64,000 nucleotides of DNA, from the NCBI RefSeq assembly GCF_021018895.1, contig NC_079364.1, positions 30,976,201-31,040,200 on the forward strand, in the 5' to 3' direction. The number at the start of each line of letters is the position of its first letter. Within the stretch, counting starts at the first letter, position 1. This stretch comes from Seriola aureovittata (taxonomy: Eukaryota; Chordata; Actinopteri; Carangiformes; Carangidae). Both the position numbers and the translations under genes were made by a program. Shown here one piece after another: positions 23,401 to 37,900 of the stretch. Under the pieces are notes generated by a model that was not told the DNA's origin, ran no database searches, and saw only the letters and a list, made by a program, of their open reading frames with translations.

Positions 23401-26400
23401 ACCAGGCACCACAGTCGTAGTTTCTACACGAGTTGTGGTAGAGGTAGTCACTGGACTTGTGGTGACTCCTGTCTGTGGTTTGGTTGTTTCAGACTTTATT
23501 GTTGTTGATCCTGATGTAGTTGTTTCTACTGGTTTTGTTGTAGTTCCTTTACTGGTTGTTGAAGGTCCCTCAGTAGTTGTGGTGCTAACAGATGGTTTTG
23601 AGGTCACCACTGTGGATTCTGAACTTGTTGTGACACCAGGCACTGAGGTTGTAGTTTCAACAGTAGTTGTTGTAGAGGTGGTCACTGGGCCAGTGGTGAT
23701 TGTGGGTGGTTTTGTTGTTTCAAGACTGATTGTTGTTTCCTCAGATGTTGTTGTCTGGACTTGTTTGCTTGTTGTTCCCTTAGTTGTGCTTAAAGGTGCT
23801 TTAGTGGTGGCTGTAGTAACAGATGGTTTTGATGTTACAACTGTTGTTTCTGAGCTTGTTGTTGTGACACCAGGCACCACAGTCGTAGTTTCTACACGAG
23901 TTGTGGTAGAGGTAGTCACTGGACTTGTGGTGACTCCTGTCTGTGGTTTGGTTGTTTCAGACTTTATTGTTGTTGATCCTGATGTAGTTGTTTCTACTGG
24001 TTTTGTTGTAGTTCCTTTACTGGTTGTTGAAGGTCCCTCAGTAGTTGTGGTGCTAACAGATGGTTTTGAGGTCACCACTGTGGTTTCTGAACTTGTTGTG
24101 ACACCAGGCACTGAGGTTGTAGTTTCAACAGCAGTTGTTGTAGAGGTGGTCACTGGGCCAGTGGTGATTGTGGGTGGTTTTGTTGTTTCAAGACTGATTG
24201 TTGTTTCCTCAGATGTTGTTGTCTGGACTTGTTTGGTTGTTATTCCCTTAGTTGTGCTTAAAGGTGCTTTAGTGGTGGCTGTACTAACAGATGGTTTTGA
24301 TGTTACAACTGTTGTTTCTGAGCTTGTTGTTGTGACACCAGGCACCACAGTCGTAGTTTCTACACGAGTTGTGGTAGAGGTAGTCACTGGACTTGTGGTG
24401 ACTCCTGTCTGTGGTTTGGTTGTTTCAGACGTTATTGTTGTTGATCCTGATGTAGTTGTTTCTACTGGTTTTGTTGTAGTTCCTTTACTGGTTGTTGAAG
24501 GTCCCTCAGTAGTTGTGGTGCTAACAGATGGTTTTGAGGTCACCACTGTGGTTTCTGAACTTGTTGTGACACCAGGCACTGAGGTTGTAGTTTCAGCAAT
24601 AGTTGTTGTAGAGGTGGTCACTGGGCCAGTAGTGATTGTGGGTGGTTTTGTTGTTTCAAGACTGATTGTTGTTTCCTCAGATGTTGTTGTCTGGACTTGT
24701 TTGCTTGTTGTTCCCTTAGTTGTGCTTAAAGGTGCTTTAGTGGTGGTTGTACTAACAGATGGTTTTGATGTTACAACTGTTGTTTCTGAGCTTGTTGTTG
24801 TGACACCAGGCACCACAGTCGTAGTTTCTACACGAGCTGTGGTAGAGGTAGTCACTGGACTTGTGGTGACTCCTGTCTGTGGTTTGGTTGTTTCAGACTT
24901 TATTGTTGTTGATCCTGATGTAGTTGTTTCTACTGGTTTTTTTGTAGTTCCTTTACTGGTTGTTGAAGGTCCCTCAGTAGTTGTGGTGCTAACAGATGGT
25001 TTTGAGGTCACCACTGTTGTTTCTGAACTTGTTGTGACACCAGGCAGTGAGGTTGTAGTTTCAACAGTAGTTGTTGTAGAGGTGGTCACTGGGCCAGTGG
25101 TGATTGTGGGTGGTTTTGTTGTTTCAAGACTGATTGTTGTTTCCTCAGATGTTGTTGTGTGGACTTGTTTGGTTGTTATTCCCTTAGTTGTGCTTAAAGG
25201 TGCTTTAGGGGTTTTGGTACTAGCAGGAACTGTGCTGAATGTAAAGGGGGTTGTTGTAGGCCCAGGGGTGGTGGTAGTCAAGCACGGGTGTATGTTTCTT
25301 GTTACAGTTCCATTTTCCCCACACTCAGCTGTAATGCAGTGTCCAAGCCCATCTGTCGTGTTGTAGATTGTTTCCCCATAACTGTAGGTTTTTCCGTTAA
25401 TGAAGCATGTACACGCTGAAGAATAAGATTATCATATGTTCAGTTTTATACATATACACACACTCACACACACAAACATATATACATATATTAATTTACA
25501 TAAAATTAAACCAAACACAACTCCGCCCACACCAGTACATCTTTCCCAGAATGCAGGAATAAATTAGCTCCATCAAATGCTTCTTTAATAAAAATAGAAA
25601 TAAATATATACAGTATATATATATAACTGTACACCTTATTTATACAGCATAAAAATAGGGAGCACGGTAAGAAGGGAAAAATGTATGTATGTGCAGTATA
25701 TTTACACATATATGTAAATATACATACACTAATGTGTGTGTGCGCGTTTGTGCTTGTATGTGTGTATATACACGGTGGACTCTTGGTGGACTTTAGGATC
25801 CACCTTTCTAATGGAACAGTGGGTATACACACATTTGTGAATAAAATAAGTGTACTTACAGTTCACACTGTAGCTACACGATATTCCAGAAACTGTACAT
25901 GAGCTTTGAAATAGAAGGAAATTGTGGTTATTTCATTATATTTTGGCATTTTGTGCACAATATTCAAATGTTCACATTAAAATAAATCATATTACCATAT
26001 TTTAGCCCAAATATAGAATTTGAAGCTGATCAGAAAACATTGAGTCTGATAGTGTACTTATGTAGTGACTTATACATAAAATTATTTACACAAGTACACC
26101 AAGTGTACTGAAAGCCAGGTATCGCAACACTCAGTCAATCAGTTTAAAATGTTGTTGGCCAGTAAGAAACAACAGCTGCTACAACAGAAATGGTAGTGGG
26201 GACAGAAATGTAAAATGTAAAATACAGATAAACCTAACCCCCACCCCCCCGCACTTTGGACACAACCACTGACTTCAAAGGTGTGTTTAAGTCCAGTCAT
26301 GTAATATTGTATTTGCAAACCATTACAACAGGCCAGCTTAAAAATCTTCATTAACTATAATAAAAAAATAATAAAATAATAAATTATCAGTACAGCTATA

Positions 26401-29400
26401 GGGATAATCTCCAGTCTTTCTTGCTGCTGGGCTATGGCCTGTGACATGTTAGCTTCTGCTGCTTTAGTTAAACACTGTCTGATCAAAGTGAGGTCACTAT
26501 TGCTCAAAAAAACAACAATATTTTCTTTTCAGTTATTTTACATCACAAAGGCCAGTGTCTAAATGTATGCATCATTTCATACAGTGTGCAAAGTTCTATG
26601 ATGAAGATGAAGTGTATGAGACATACCAAGTGTAACAGTTCTTTGATGGAACCTTATCTCCAATGCTGTAATGGGTTCCTTTGGAATCATAGCAGCCACA
26701 CTGGTTCCAGGCAACACACTTCATGGTGTCTTCATCAAAGTAAGGCTTAGTGGGGGGACACTGTGGATAGCAGCCTGCAATACCATTATAACATTTTGAG
26801 TATGGCAAAATGATAAAATGCACTTTACAATTTGTCCCTCCCTCACCCATTAACACACACTCCCTCTGGAGCTATTTTTGGCCCAGTGTCTTGACTAAGG
26901 ACACCTGAGCCTAAAGACATATGGACAGGAGGAGCTGGGTATCAAACCACCAACCCTATCATCAGTGGGCAACCGGCTCTACCTCCTGAGCCATGTGCCC
27001 CATCAAAGAGTCCTTGCAGCATTTCAGAAAAATAATTCCCATGCTTAGAAAAAAAAAAAAAAACCTAAACAAGAACTGCTGGGTCAATATTTATGCCAAA
27101 TGATCTGTGTCATGTACCTTCCAGGGAAGTGATGAGGTTGGAACAGTTTCCTGATGGATTTCTACATGTCTTCATGCAGGCAGCTCCACATGGCTTATAG
27201 TGCCACTCACAACCATCAGGCGAGTTATAGTAGTCACAGAAAACAGCTGCAAGACAAAGTTAATACTTGTTAGCTGTTGTTACAAAAGTCAAGATGTTAC
27301 TTAATATGAAAGTATATATTTCCTGGTTTTGTTTTAGCATCCAAGAGTGCCCCTAAATCCTCAAATCCTGCAGCTCAGATGTTGGTGGTGTGATGGTCGC
27401 CAAACTTACGACACAGCTTTGGAGTTCTCCATTTAACGCAGGCCCCAGCTTCATTACAAGCTTTGGCATAGGCAGCTACAGCAGTGCAGAGACACTCACA
27501 GTCCCCACCGGTGTCACAAGCACAAGAGTCTCTCACGCAAGAATCAAAGTAGGGACCAGGGTCAACCTTGAATATACAATAATGTCTGTTAATAAATGTT
27601 GAGGGTAAGAAAAAATGTTGTCCTATGCTAGTAGTGGTAGCAGCAGCAGTGTCATTGGAAGCAGTAGAAATATTGGTGGTGCTAGAAGGTCAGGGGTCGC
27701 CAAAATTGATATAATTTCCCAGATACCATGGCAGTTTGTATGTGTGTATGCGTTTATGTGTATATGTGACTGTGTTTGTTATCACCGTAGTTACCTGTGA
27801 GTGACAGCTCTGGAAGGTGACACTGGTGATGATGCTACACTGTTTCTGGGACCAGGCTGCGCGGTAGCGGTTGGAGGCACAGGGATCACTGATTAGTTGT
27901 GCGTTGGGGCAGCTGGATGAAACCCTCCAACTGTTACCAAATTCTAGCACATCTGCCACTGTCTCCTGGGAGCGTGTGGTGAAGTCGTTCTTACTGTTGC
28001 CGTCATAGTTTCCACATAGACCGCAGACTTCGCTCTGGGAGGGAAGAACCCGGTGAGAGAATTTACTGCTGTATGATTAGACTGATAGAGTTAAGGCATC
28101 TGTTTTTTGTCACTGAATATCCCTCAGGATTGGCTTTTTCATTTTAGGGTTTACTTAATAAAGTGCTACCACTGTTGTGTGTAATATTCACCATCCCCAT
28201 GGCAACTGTGCCCTTTGTTAAATTCAAAATTCAAATTTCCATGAGAAATGTTAATTAAGCTAATTTAAAGCTGAATTGATAAGTTTCCTCTTGAAGCCAG
28301 GGAAACATCATAACAACGGCCATCATAGTCCCAACTGATAAAATGGGTTTGGTATGGTATGTGCTAGCAAGCAGCAACGGGAAGCTATCATGTTTTCTCA
28401 AGTCCAAAATTTAAACCAATAACTATACTTTGTGCAAAAGCTAGTTGTCAGTCAAGATATGCAGATTTGAATGTTTACCTGGAACTGGGGGCTGAGTTTA
28501 ATGAAAAGACTGGTCTTCTGGTCCCACATGAGAACAAGTCCTGCCTTGATCGTTATCACCAGGTAAATACCCATCTTGTGTACCTGAGCAGGGAGCACTT
28601 GGCTGCTGCCCTTTACCACCTGGAAGGTCTCATCTTTAAGTTGGAATTCATTATCCTGTGGGTATCAACATGAAATGAACATGCAGTTATTATTGCACCA
28701 CATGGAACAAGTAATCAATTGCTCAATAAATCGTTTCTATTTTTTTTCTCTAGTTTTCACCTGAAAGCTTAAATGCTACTGTGTGAATAGGAACTCACTC
28801 TTGTTCCTCACAAAGGAACAGATACAAATTGACTACATGGCATTATGAAGGCTGCATTTCATTGGCATGTCACTGGATGTACATGTTGGCTGCACATGTC
28901 CAGGGTATATTTGCTATATTATGGTCATTAGCATCATAGCATAACCATGGAATTAAATCCTATCATTATTATTGGTCTTAGAATAAATCTTATGCCTCAG
29001 ATTATGGTAGCAGATAAGGTTTCACTTGCTGACACTGCTGGCTCAGTAAGGCATTGTAAGGTTTATCAATCATAAAGTAATAATTGGTCGAAGCCTTAGT
29101 GATTATCATTTGATCCACAACCTGTGTGTTATCATCAGTATTAGTTGTAAGTGTTTGAGGTAGAACAGGTGTGTGAATGTAGAGTTGTTTACCTCCAGGA
29201 AGATCTTGATGCTCTTGGCGCAGGTGGTTCCCGTGGTTCCGCATGGAACATTCTCAGTGATAATTCTGAAGCTTCCATTGCCCTGACCACAGTAGTCCTG
29301 AGGAAAGCACAGACACACAATGCAATTACTGGACATCACTGTTAAAGTCATAATCCTACAATCCTTTTTCATGAAATCAAACCACATTATTGATACAATT

Positions 29401-32400
29401 ACTGGTTGACATTTTTCTGCAATAGCTATTCATTGTATTCTTAAGTAGATATCTCTCTATATAGCAGGTTTTACTGGTAGTGGCAGATCAGTTTTAAATA
29501 TTGTAGGGAGTAATGGAACAAAAGGGAGCAGCCACAGTAAGATGTTGGCGAAAGAGCTGCAGATGACAGGATTAATAACTTCTCAGCAAAGTAACTGACT
29601 TTACTGTGTCCTGCTGTTCACACCATGTGCAGCATGAAGTCAGACACTGGTTGTTCATCATTAGAAAGCAGATAACTGACTGCCTTTTCATTTAAACAAT
29701 GTTAGTTTGTCTGGCTGCACTTCTTAGTAGTATGTGTGAGAAGGTAGTTGCTCAAGGACCATTTGCTGTTGTATTAAATCACATTTGACATTACCATGGT
29801 GAGCAGGACTAACATTTAAAGATTTCAACTTTAACCACTGTTCATCTTCAACTTTACCTGCAGGAGTGTGTATTCACACTGTCCACTGAAGTCAAACCTC
29901 TTGTCATCAAATGTGACGTAGTGGCCCTCGCCATAGATCCCACAAACAGCATCACACACATTGTTCGAGCATATGAACTTCCTTCCACTGCAGTAGCTGG
30001 GGAGACACAAACCAGACACAAACTTTCAATCATGTAAACCTGCCAAGAAAATGATCAAATTTTTTTTTTTTTTTTTTACAGCCGTGTAGGGCATGTTTTT
30101 GGGTGGGTATTATAAAAGTATTTGTAATAATTACTGTTAAATTTTAAATTAGAATACAGCAATTACAAAAACATAATGTGCCTAAAATTCAGACAGATTA
30201 GATCCATTTACATATTACATTACAAGTAATTGTGTATTAGACTTTTGGCATAATTTATTTTTTTCATTTAAGTGATGTTGGTTGTTAAGTTTGTTTAGTT
30301 GTATATATTATATATATTATGTCTTGACCGGTGACTTTTCTTTTTTTTTCTTTTTAAGTTAAAAACAATAAACATCTGGAATCTTTGTAATGTCTCAGGA
30401 ATAAAGGAATACTTAGTGCATTCATTTCCATGAAGGTTCATACTATACTGGTATGAATGTAAAACACTGTACAAACCAGGTGTTGCATTCCACAGTCAGT
30501 GTCTGTCCAGGCTGGTAGACCTGTCCATTGTGCAGACATGGACAGTTGGTCTCATTGATGCAGCTTCCTGCTCCATCTGACACCAGGCCATCAGGGCACA
30601 TGCAGCCTGACGTACAGCCTGTTGTGATCTGTATCCAACCAGAGCGGAGGGTGAGCCAAACAGGGCCTGTGCATGTATGTCTTAATGTTTGACTTGTATG
30701 AGTGTGTATGTGTGCTAAGCTGTACTTACGCAAGCCATGTCCAGAGTGCTGCAGCTCTTCTGACACTCAGTCCCAGTGGCCCCAGGTTGAGCAGTGGAGC
30801 AGTCGAAGTACGCCATGGGGGCAGCGCATGATGATGAGGCTGGGTAATAAATTATAAATTCACATGAGCTTTATTGGCATTATAAAGGGTATTAGGGTCA
30901 TGTCAACATTCCATATTTTGTGCATAATTCCTTCCACAATTCCTTTAACTCAGCATCAACTATTTTCTTTTAGCTTTGAAACTTCATGATCTGGAGGAGA
31001 ATTTTAATTGTAAATTAATTAATCGTTATATAATTTACAAATTGAATTCAGCAGTTAACCACAATAACATTCAAACAACTCATAGTTATATGAATTACAG
31101 GGATGTGACTATGTCTATAGGTGGAAACCTACATAGTAGCCGTGTTCCTCCTGAACAGCTGAGAGCTCCTTGTCTGCAGACACTGTGAGAACAAGTATGA
31201 AGGGAGATGAAAAACAGTTATCATCATCATTCTTTGTCCTTTAATGGATTTCCTTATTCCTCTTAACAACATACTGTCAAGATGTAGACTGGCTACAATG
31301 TCCCTACCCAGCAAGTCGTCCAACCTGAAGGACCATATAGGTTGTTTGTTGTCACCTGACTACCTACTTTGCACCTGTTGTAATTACCACGGCCAATAGA
31401 GACCTATCAATAAATTGTAACTTTGGGACGTAATGAGATGCTTGCACTGTTGTTCTTTACAGGAGGAAAGTCTCCCTCTATCTCGACCCTTTTTTGCAGT
31501 TGTTCTTTAGTAATAAAATTCTGACTGCTTTGGTGCATTCACATCGTGTTGGCAGAATTGGTTGAGTGGAAAAAAAGTCCTGTCACTCCAACTTGGGAGC
31601 ATTCACACATATTCAAGGTTAGTTACTCCCATTGCTAGCTTTGTAGTAACAGCAGATAAATGAAAATTCAAGCTAAGCTAGCCAATACTTTGCTTTCCAA
31701 ATCAGCTACACTTTGTGTTGAGTGCAAATTAGCAAATGTTAGCGTGCTAAGATTCTAAACTAGGATGATCATTAGCTGTAGCTGTGTCCCAATTAAGGGG
31801 CTGCATCCTTTTGAGGCTGCATTAAAAGGCTGATTGTGTCCAGCGGTGCAGGCCCATTTTGAAAGCTAATTCAAATGCATCCTTGTTTTCCTGGGCAGCA
31901 AAGTCTCCAAAGGGTGGATCCTTTGTGGCCCAACATATCCCAAGATTCACTGCACACCGGTAATGAAAATAAAATGGCAGCAAACAACACAGACAGAGAG
32001 CCAGAGGATCACACTTTTTTCAATGTAAGTATTGGGTTTCAGCTCAGTTCAACAGTTAAAGGTGCAAGGGCTTTAAAACCTCAAGATTTTGTAAAAAAAA
32101 AAAAAAGTTACATGGTGTCAAGGTTGCTAGGCGACAGGAGCAGCAATTTGTTGGAGGGGACACAAATCCTGTCTCATTTCACTTCGGTCCTTGCAGCAAG
32201 GATGTGGCCCCTGAATTGGGACGCAGCTTTTATTTACTTTTCCCCTGTTTTAGTTGAGTCTGTGAATTTTTATGTATCCGTCTATAACTTCAGTTTACTG
32301 CTCACTATTAAGTAGACCCGAAACCTTAATGCCCAACTCTTGGCGTGTATTTACCATGTGGTGCCGTCTTTACTGACAGCCTGTCCAGCAGGAATAATGG

Positions 32401-34874
32401 TGTCCTTATCGTAACAGGGACAGCTTGAACTGGACACACACTGCCCCTCCTCATTCATGTAGGTTCCCTCAGCACAGCCACAGCCGTCCACTGTGGGGAA
32501 GTTGGTCTGGCAGGAGTAGTCAGCCTGGCTCAGGGATCGGCAGGTGCGTCTGCAGGTGGTCATGTTGTACTCATACACTGTCTCTGCTAGACACGATGCA
32601 CTGAATTTGCCTAGTGGGAGAGGGAAGAGTTGAGTGGTAGCAGGAGAGTGTATCTACCAGAGGAGTAATTTGTTTGTTGTTGCAGAAAGGCAACAGCAAA
32701 GGGTCAGAGGGTGTAAAGTGGAACTGCACCCAGACCTGCAGGTCTTAGATGACCCCTGTCACCACATGTTCCAATCTAGATATGATTCAATACTATACAA
32801 ACATTTTTGTATGTGCTTTCCTTAGTTTTTGTGATGTTCACTTCACTGAATTATTAGTTTACTGTTGCAATAAACCAATCATTTCATAAAATCTCATTAA
32901 ACATGCTGCTGTTGATTTATTGATCTTGCATGTGATTGACTGTTCGTTACAAACTCTCTATTATTACAGTTAAACAAAAGTGTCCTTGGTGTTTTGCTCA
33001 CCACAGATGGTTTCCCTCCAGCCACTGAGGTGGACTCCTGCCCCTGAACAGGCGTAGACGTAAGAAGAGACTGCAGCACACATGCAGTCCTCGCTTTTCT
33101 CACAGTTACAGCTGTCATACATGCAGTTCTATGAGGAGACACAGTGGGCATAGACACATTAACGATGGTACATTAGCTAAGATTATTTGGGACTACAGCT
33201 TTGTGTATGAAGACTTACGTCGTTGTACATTGTGGGGCTAATGACAGAGTGGCAAGGAGCAAACACACCCTTGGGATCCATTAGTTTGGAGCACCAGTAC
33301 TGTGCATAACTCTCTGAGACACAGAAACACATGGACATAAAGTGGTGAAAAAAAATACCTGAAAATGGCATGGTTACACTGAAATGGTATGACATGACAA
33401 ACATTACATGACATGTCATATTTTGAGGAGATTATCTGTACCTTTGCTGATGCCCTGGCTACAGGGGTGTCCAAAGCGTGCTGTGATGTCGGGGCAGCTG
33501 GCTCTTGTTTTCCATGTGTTGGCGAACGCAGTGCTGGTACCCTCCACCAGCCCACTGATCACTCTGAAGTCATCACTCATTATGTTATTGAAGTTCCCAC
33601 ACAAACCTGTTGGATGAAATGACACATTTACACAGATACAAACCAAGACAATGTTCCACTACCCTTTTTATCTGAATTTAACTGATCGATTCTATTGTAA
33701 ATACTGACAAAAACCATATTAAGCTACACATATAAATGTGGCGGAGACACTGAAACAATAATATGAAGGCATACCAGAGGTGGTTCCTTTGAGTGAATTG
33801 TCAGCTGAAATGAAGACCTGCATCACGGGGGACAGCTGGACCATCACTTGTATGCCCACTTTGGTACTTATGAGGATGTAGAAGGATGACGGCTTGAAGG
33901 CGCTCAGATCCGCTGTAGTAGCAGAGGATAGTGAAAAACACTTAACATATAATTTCTGGGTCGTCAACTATTTCCTTCTTGCTGTGAGGCAACAGTGCTG
34001 CCACCTCATGGCATCAATACAAATTTAAAACTCTTCAAAGTGTTAACATTCTGCACTTGAGTAAATGGATTAGAGCCCTAACTAATAACTCTATGCTGTT
34101 TTTATAGCATACTGTGTCTTCTTAACATCATTTGAAGTAACTCACATGTAAACAGTGGAAGCTGAGAAAGAATCTGGTTCACATAGACCTGCCCGGATGC
34201 CTGAATTTTAACAACCTGTCAGAAAGACACATTTTTGATTACATCAAACATGAAACCAACAGTATTTCCAAATAATTAATGGATCTCGTTAAAAGCTTTG
34301 ACCTTGCTAGGTGTACCATGTTGATGAGGATTGGACAATTCTGATATTATGAGATAAGCCATCAATCACAAAACTCTAATACAACTCTCCAAACAGCTGG
34401 AGCCTGGAGCTTACCACAGAATTGCTGTATAAGGCCACAGTTACAGCTCTGAGGCAGGTCCTACTGTCAGCCAGACCGCACTTGACCAGGTCCACCAGCA
34501 CAGTGTATGAAGAGCCATTAGTTTCCTGCAACACACATTGGGACAAAGCACATCACCAACCACAAACACTCATCTGGTTTAGGACACTAAAAAGTCTCAT
34601 GTAGCAGATTCATTACATTATGAAGATGTGTGTAGATAGTTTATAAATCCATGCTCCTGGTATGAAATTGTATAACGTTGGTGTGAACTATCGTTATACT
34701 AGCATTGCTGCAGTTGATGATGTTTACCTTAGCCAGAACGTAGGAACAGTCGCCATGGAAGTTGTAGACTTTTCCATCGAAGGTGTTGATGTGAGCTCCC
34801 CCCTCCACAGAGCAGGTTCCTGGACAGTTCTCCTCTGTACATTTCCACTGACCGCTCTCACACACACTGTCAGC

Positions 34875-34920
<46 letters not shown>

Positions 34921-37900
34921 ATAATTGTGAGTAAATTACACTATTACATTAATGTCAACATGATTAAGTCATAATGCTTTGAATTAAAGGGAAAATGATT
35001 TTGCACTGTTTGCTGTTAGAACACATTTATGTGGAAGAAGATGGTTAAACAGGCAGATCAAGGTGGATCTAATGATAGATGCTCTCATTATTTTCAATTT
35101 ATGCCATATAAAACATTTTCATATTAGTATCATCTCTCCATGACAACAAACTCAGTTAGCAATCTGTTGCATGTCTGAAGCATGAAGAAATATTTAATTT
35201 TAAATTTAAACTAATGGCAGAGGAATGTTAGTGAAACCATGTCACTCACTCATTTGTTACAACACACAGGGAATGACTTATGCCACTGGAAATATCTACA
35301 ATATAATGTAAGACCCTCCTGTCTAACATCTGCACCTTCCACCAAGTCCCCAAGAAGGACCCACCTCCCTCCCCGTTACACCCTGATCACACATTAACAC
35401 AGGGAAAAAGCTGGGAGCTGGATACAGTCGAGTAAAGTTTGCCTTTGTTGACTTTTACTTAATCAATACTGGGGCAAGCTGAACTGAAGACCTTAAACAG
35501 CAGTTTCAGTCAGGTCCAGGTCCAGACCCAGACCGATGTACAGCTGGCTTCATTTCAGCCAAAACAAATTATTTTTAGTTAACTGCCATTCACTGAATGT
35601 TTTACAAGAAACAAAGCAAACAAAAAGACAGAAACAAACAAACACAAAAATTCTCTGAGGGCATGTAGGTGAGGACTGAACGCTGTTGTGAAGTCATTTA
35701 TGTGTTTATTCCCTTATGGCTGTTAAAACACATTGTACCTTGGAGGAATGAAGGAAACAACTTTAGTGAACAGTGAGAAAATGCAGGGATATGGCTCATA
35801 CAACAAAATGTGTGGGTTTATCTTAAAGTAAACATTCACTGTACTTGTGTAAATAGACAACATTATGACAAATTAATAATTTGAACAAACTCTACATATG
35901 AGCAGACTGCTATTAATTAGTTAATATTCATTTTAATGCAAATATAAAAAAGGGTTGTGGTCACATATTTTAAAAATGTCTTTAGCCCATCCCATAACAG
36001 TGTCCTTAAATTAACACCACTAACATTTTAGTATCACACAAACAAGCTACAAATCAATTTTTTGAGATAATGATTGACAAGAAGTTGTTTTCCCCCACAC
36101 ATCATGACAGATTAAATAAAATGGAAATATGTAAACATTAATTTTATCCATTATCAAAAATTTTATCATGGATAAAATTAGGAATCAACTTCTGGTCAAT
36201 TGAGTGAACAACATGTTGAGGTAAAAGAAACTTCAGAAAGCAATTAAAAAACAAATGCTTATTTGTGAATACTTTCACCCAGAGCAATTGTGTTTGTATT
36301 TGGTGTCTCAATAACCAGCATAGTTCTCATCTTACCAAGATCTACAGTTGTATGAGTACGACTCTCCGGACTTGTAGACTTTGCTGTTGTGTAGACATGG
36401 ACACTCATTCAGTGCAATACAGCCAGTGTTACCGATGTCATCAAAGACCGTTCCTGTGGAGGTGAGGAGAGATAATATGTACTGTCATATTTTCTGTCTG
36501 TGCATGAGACACAGGTTGGGTTACGTATGTTTGCATATGACATATGTAGTGTACCGGCAGGGCAGCTGCAGCCATCATGGCAGTGGTTGTCACATGTCTG
36601 GCTGGCCTGAGGGTTGGAGCAGCTGTCAGGACATGAATTGCTACACTCTAAGAACTCCATGTTGTATGGACACTCCTTGTCTGTGGAGACAAACGCATGA
36701 GAAAACATGAGACAAATGACTCTGTCACCTGTGTGTAATTCAGAGCAAGAACATTCAAATAAACTGCATACACGTTTAATCATCTTTAGGTATTAGCACC
36801 CTTACGGCAAAAAGTTGTGTTCCTCCATTGTTGCGGCTTGCCACCTGCATGGACACACTGTCTGGAGAACTCTGAGATAGTTTTGCAGAGAACTAATTGG
36901 TCGTTGGCTTTAGAGTTACACATGTCAGCCATACAGGCTTTACTGAAGGAGTCCACGTCCAGAAGGATTTGGCAGCTGTTGAATAGAGCGCTGGAGAAAA
37001 TCCGGTCACAGAATTCCTGACAAACAAACCAACAAAACAAAAATAAAATCAGTCAAACAGTCTTAAAAATAAATGTTGAAGTTCTAACAATCTTTATGAT
37101 TTGATTTGATTTGTTTTGCTGTCATACTGTCTCTTACTTTGAAAACACACATGCAGGAAATTGATTGTATGGTGGTGTATAGCAAAGACAGGATAGCTGA
37201 AAATGTTTGATGAGCAATGCAACGCGTTCATTTTGATGAACTCGCTTGCATACAGGCTCCCATAGAGACTACACTCTTTCAAAACACGGTGGCCTTGAGT
37301 TTCACAGAAGTGAAATGTAAAGTCATTGCATTATGTTCTAACTCAGATTTTGATGTTCCACCTACAGTATTCAGCTACAACTATCGATTAATCACCCCTG
37401 ACAACCAAATGACAAAGTAATCTCTCTCCTGTTATCTGGAGAGCGTCTGATAGGATACGCTGACTGGGCTGACAAAATAATTAAAAGCCATGATGATAAA
37501 CTAGTATTCAAATCAAACAGACAGATTTTATGGGTTGGTTTACCCACCCTGCTTATCTACCAGACTTATTCTAAATTAATAATATATGGCTGTGTGTTAA
37601 AATTATATTATGTTTTTCGATATTTACAGTACATATACAGCCAGTTACATATCTGCTTTTAATAAATAGATCAAAATACAGTGTGGTCAGCAGAATTCAT
37701 CGTAATGAAAAAGTGTAGTGTAAGTTTTCATTATGGAAAAAATGATCAAAGTGTAGAACCTGTCAAACGCTTAACAATCAAATTTCAAGTCAATATTAAA
37801 TATTATTATTATATATTTTGTGTGTAGTGTTGCTCTGACATGAATTCATGAGGTGTTTAATGTAAACCTGCGGAGTATGATAAAGAGTGAAGAGTTACCT

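Noticed and set aside
16130..25366. A + strand ORF of 3,078 codons (Val-rich repeat protein)
   Set aside because: It mirrors the mucin PTS exon. It has no exon partners, signal peptide or homology, while the - strand frame joins flanking mucin exons in phase.
16002..25415. CRISPR-like or satellite array
   Set aside because: The regular repeats are coding, in one open frame with correct splice sites at both ends, in a vertebrate mucin.
30619..30628. Alternative acceptor 10 bp downstream (after AACAG) for exon 30477-30628
   Set aside because: It would break the phase with exon 30730-30839; the acceptor before ATCACAACAG keeps phase and the family pattern.
31875..32315. 146-codon + strand ORF
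   Set aside because: It begins inside the inverted-repeat element and ends outside it, contains a poly-A run, and resembles no known protein.
33520..33606. Loss of the first Cys of CGLC in D2 of mucin A
   Set aside because: GLCGNFN without the first Cys is, as I recall, the normal state of D2 in gel-forming mucins; D1 and D3 keep CGLC.
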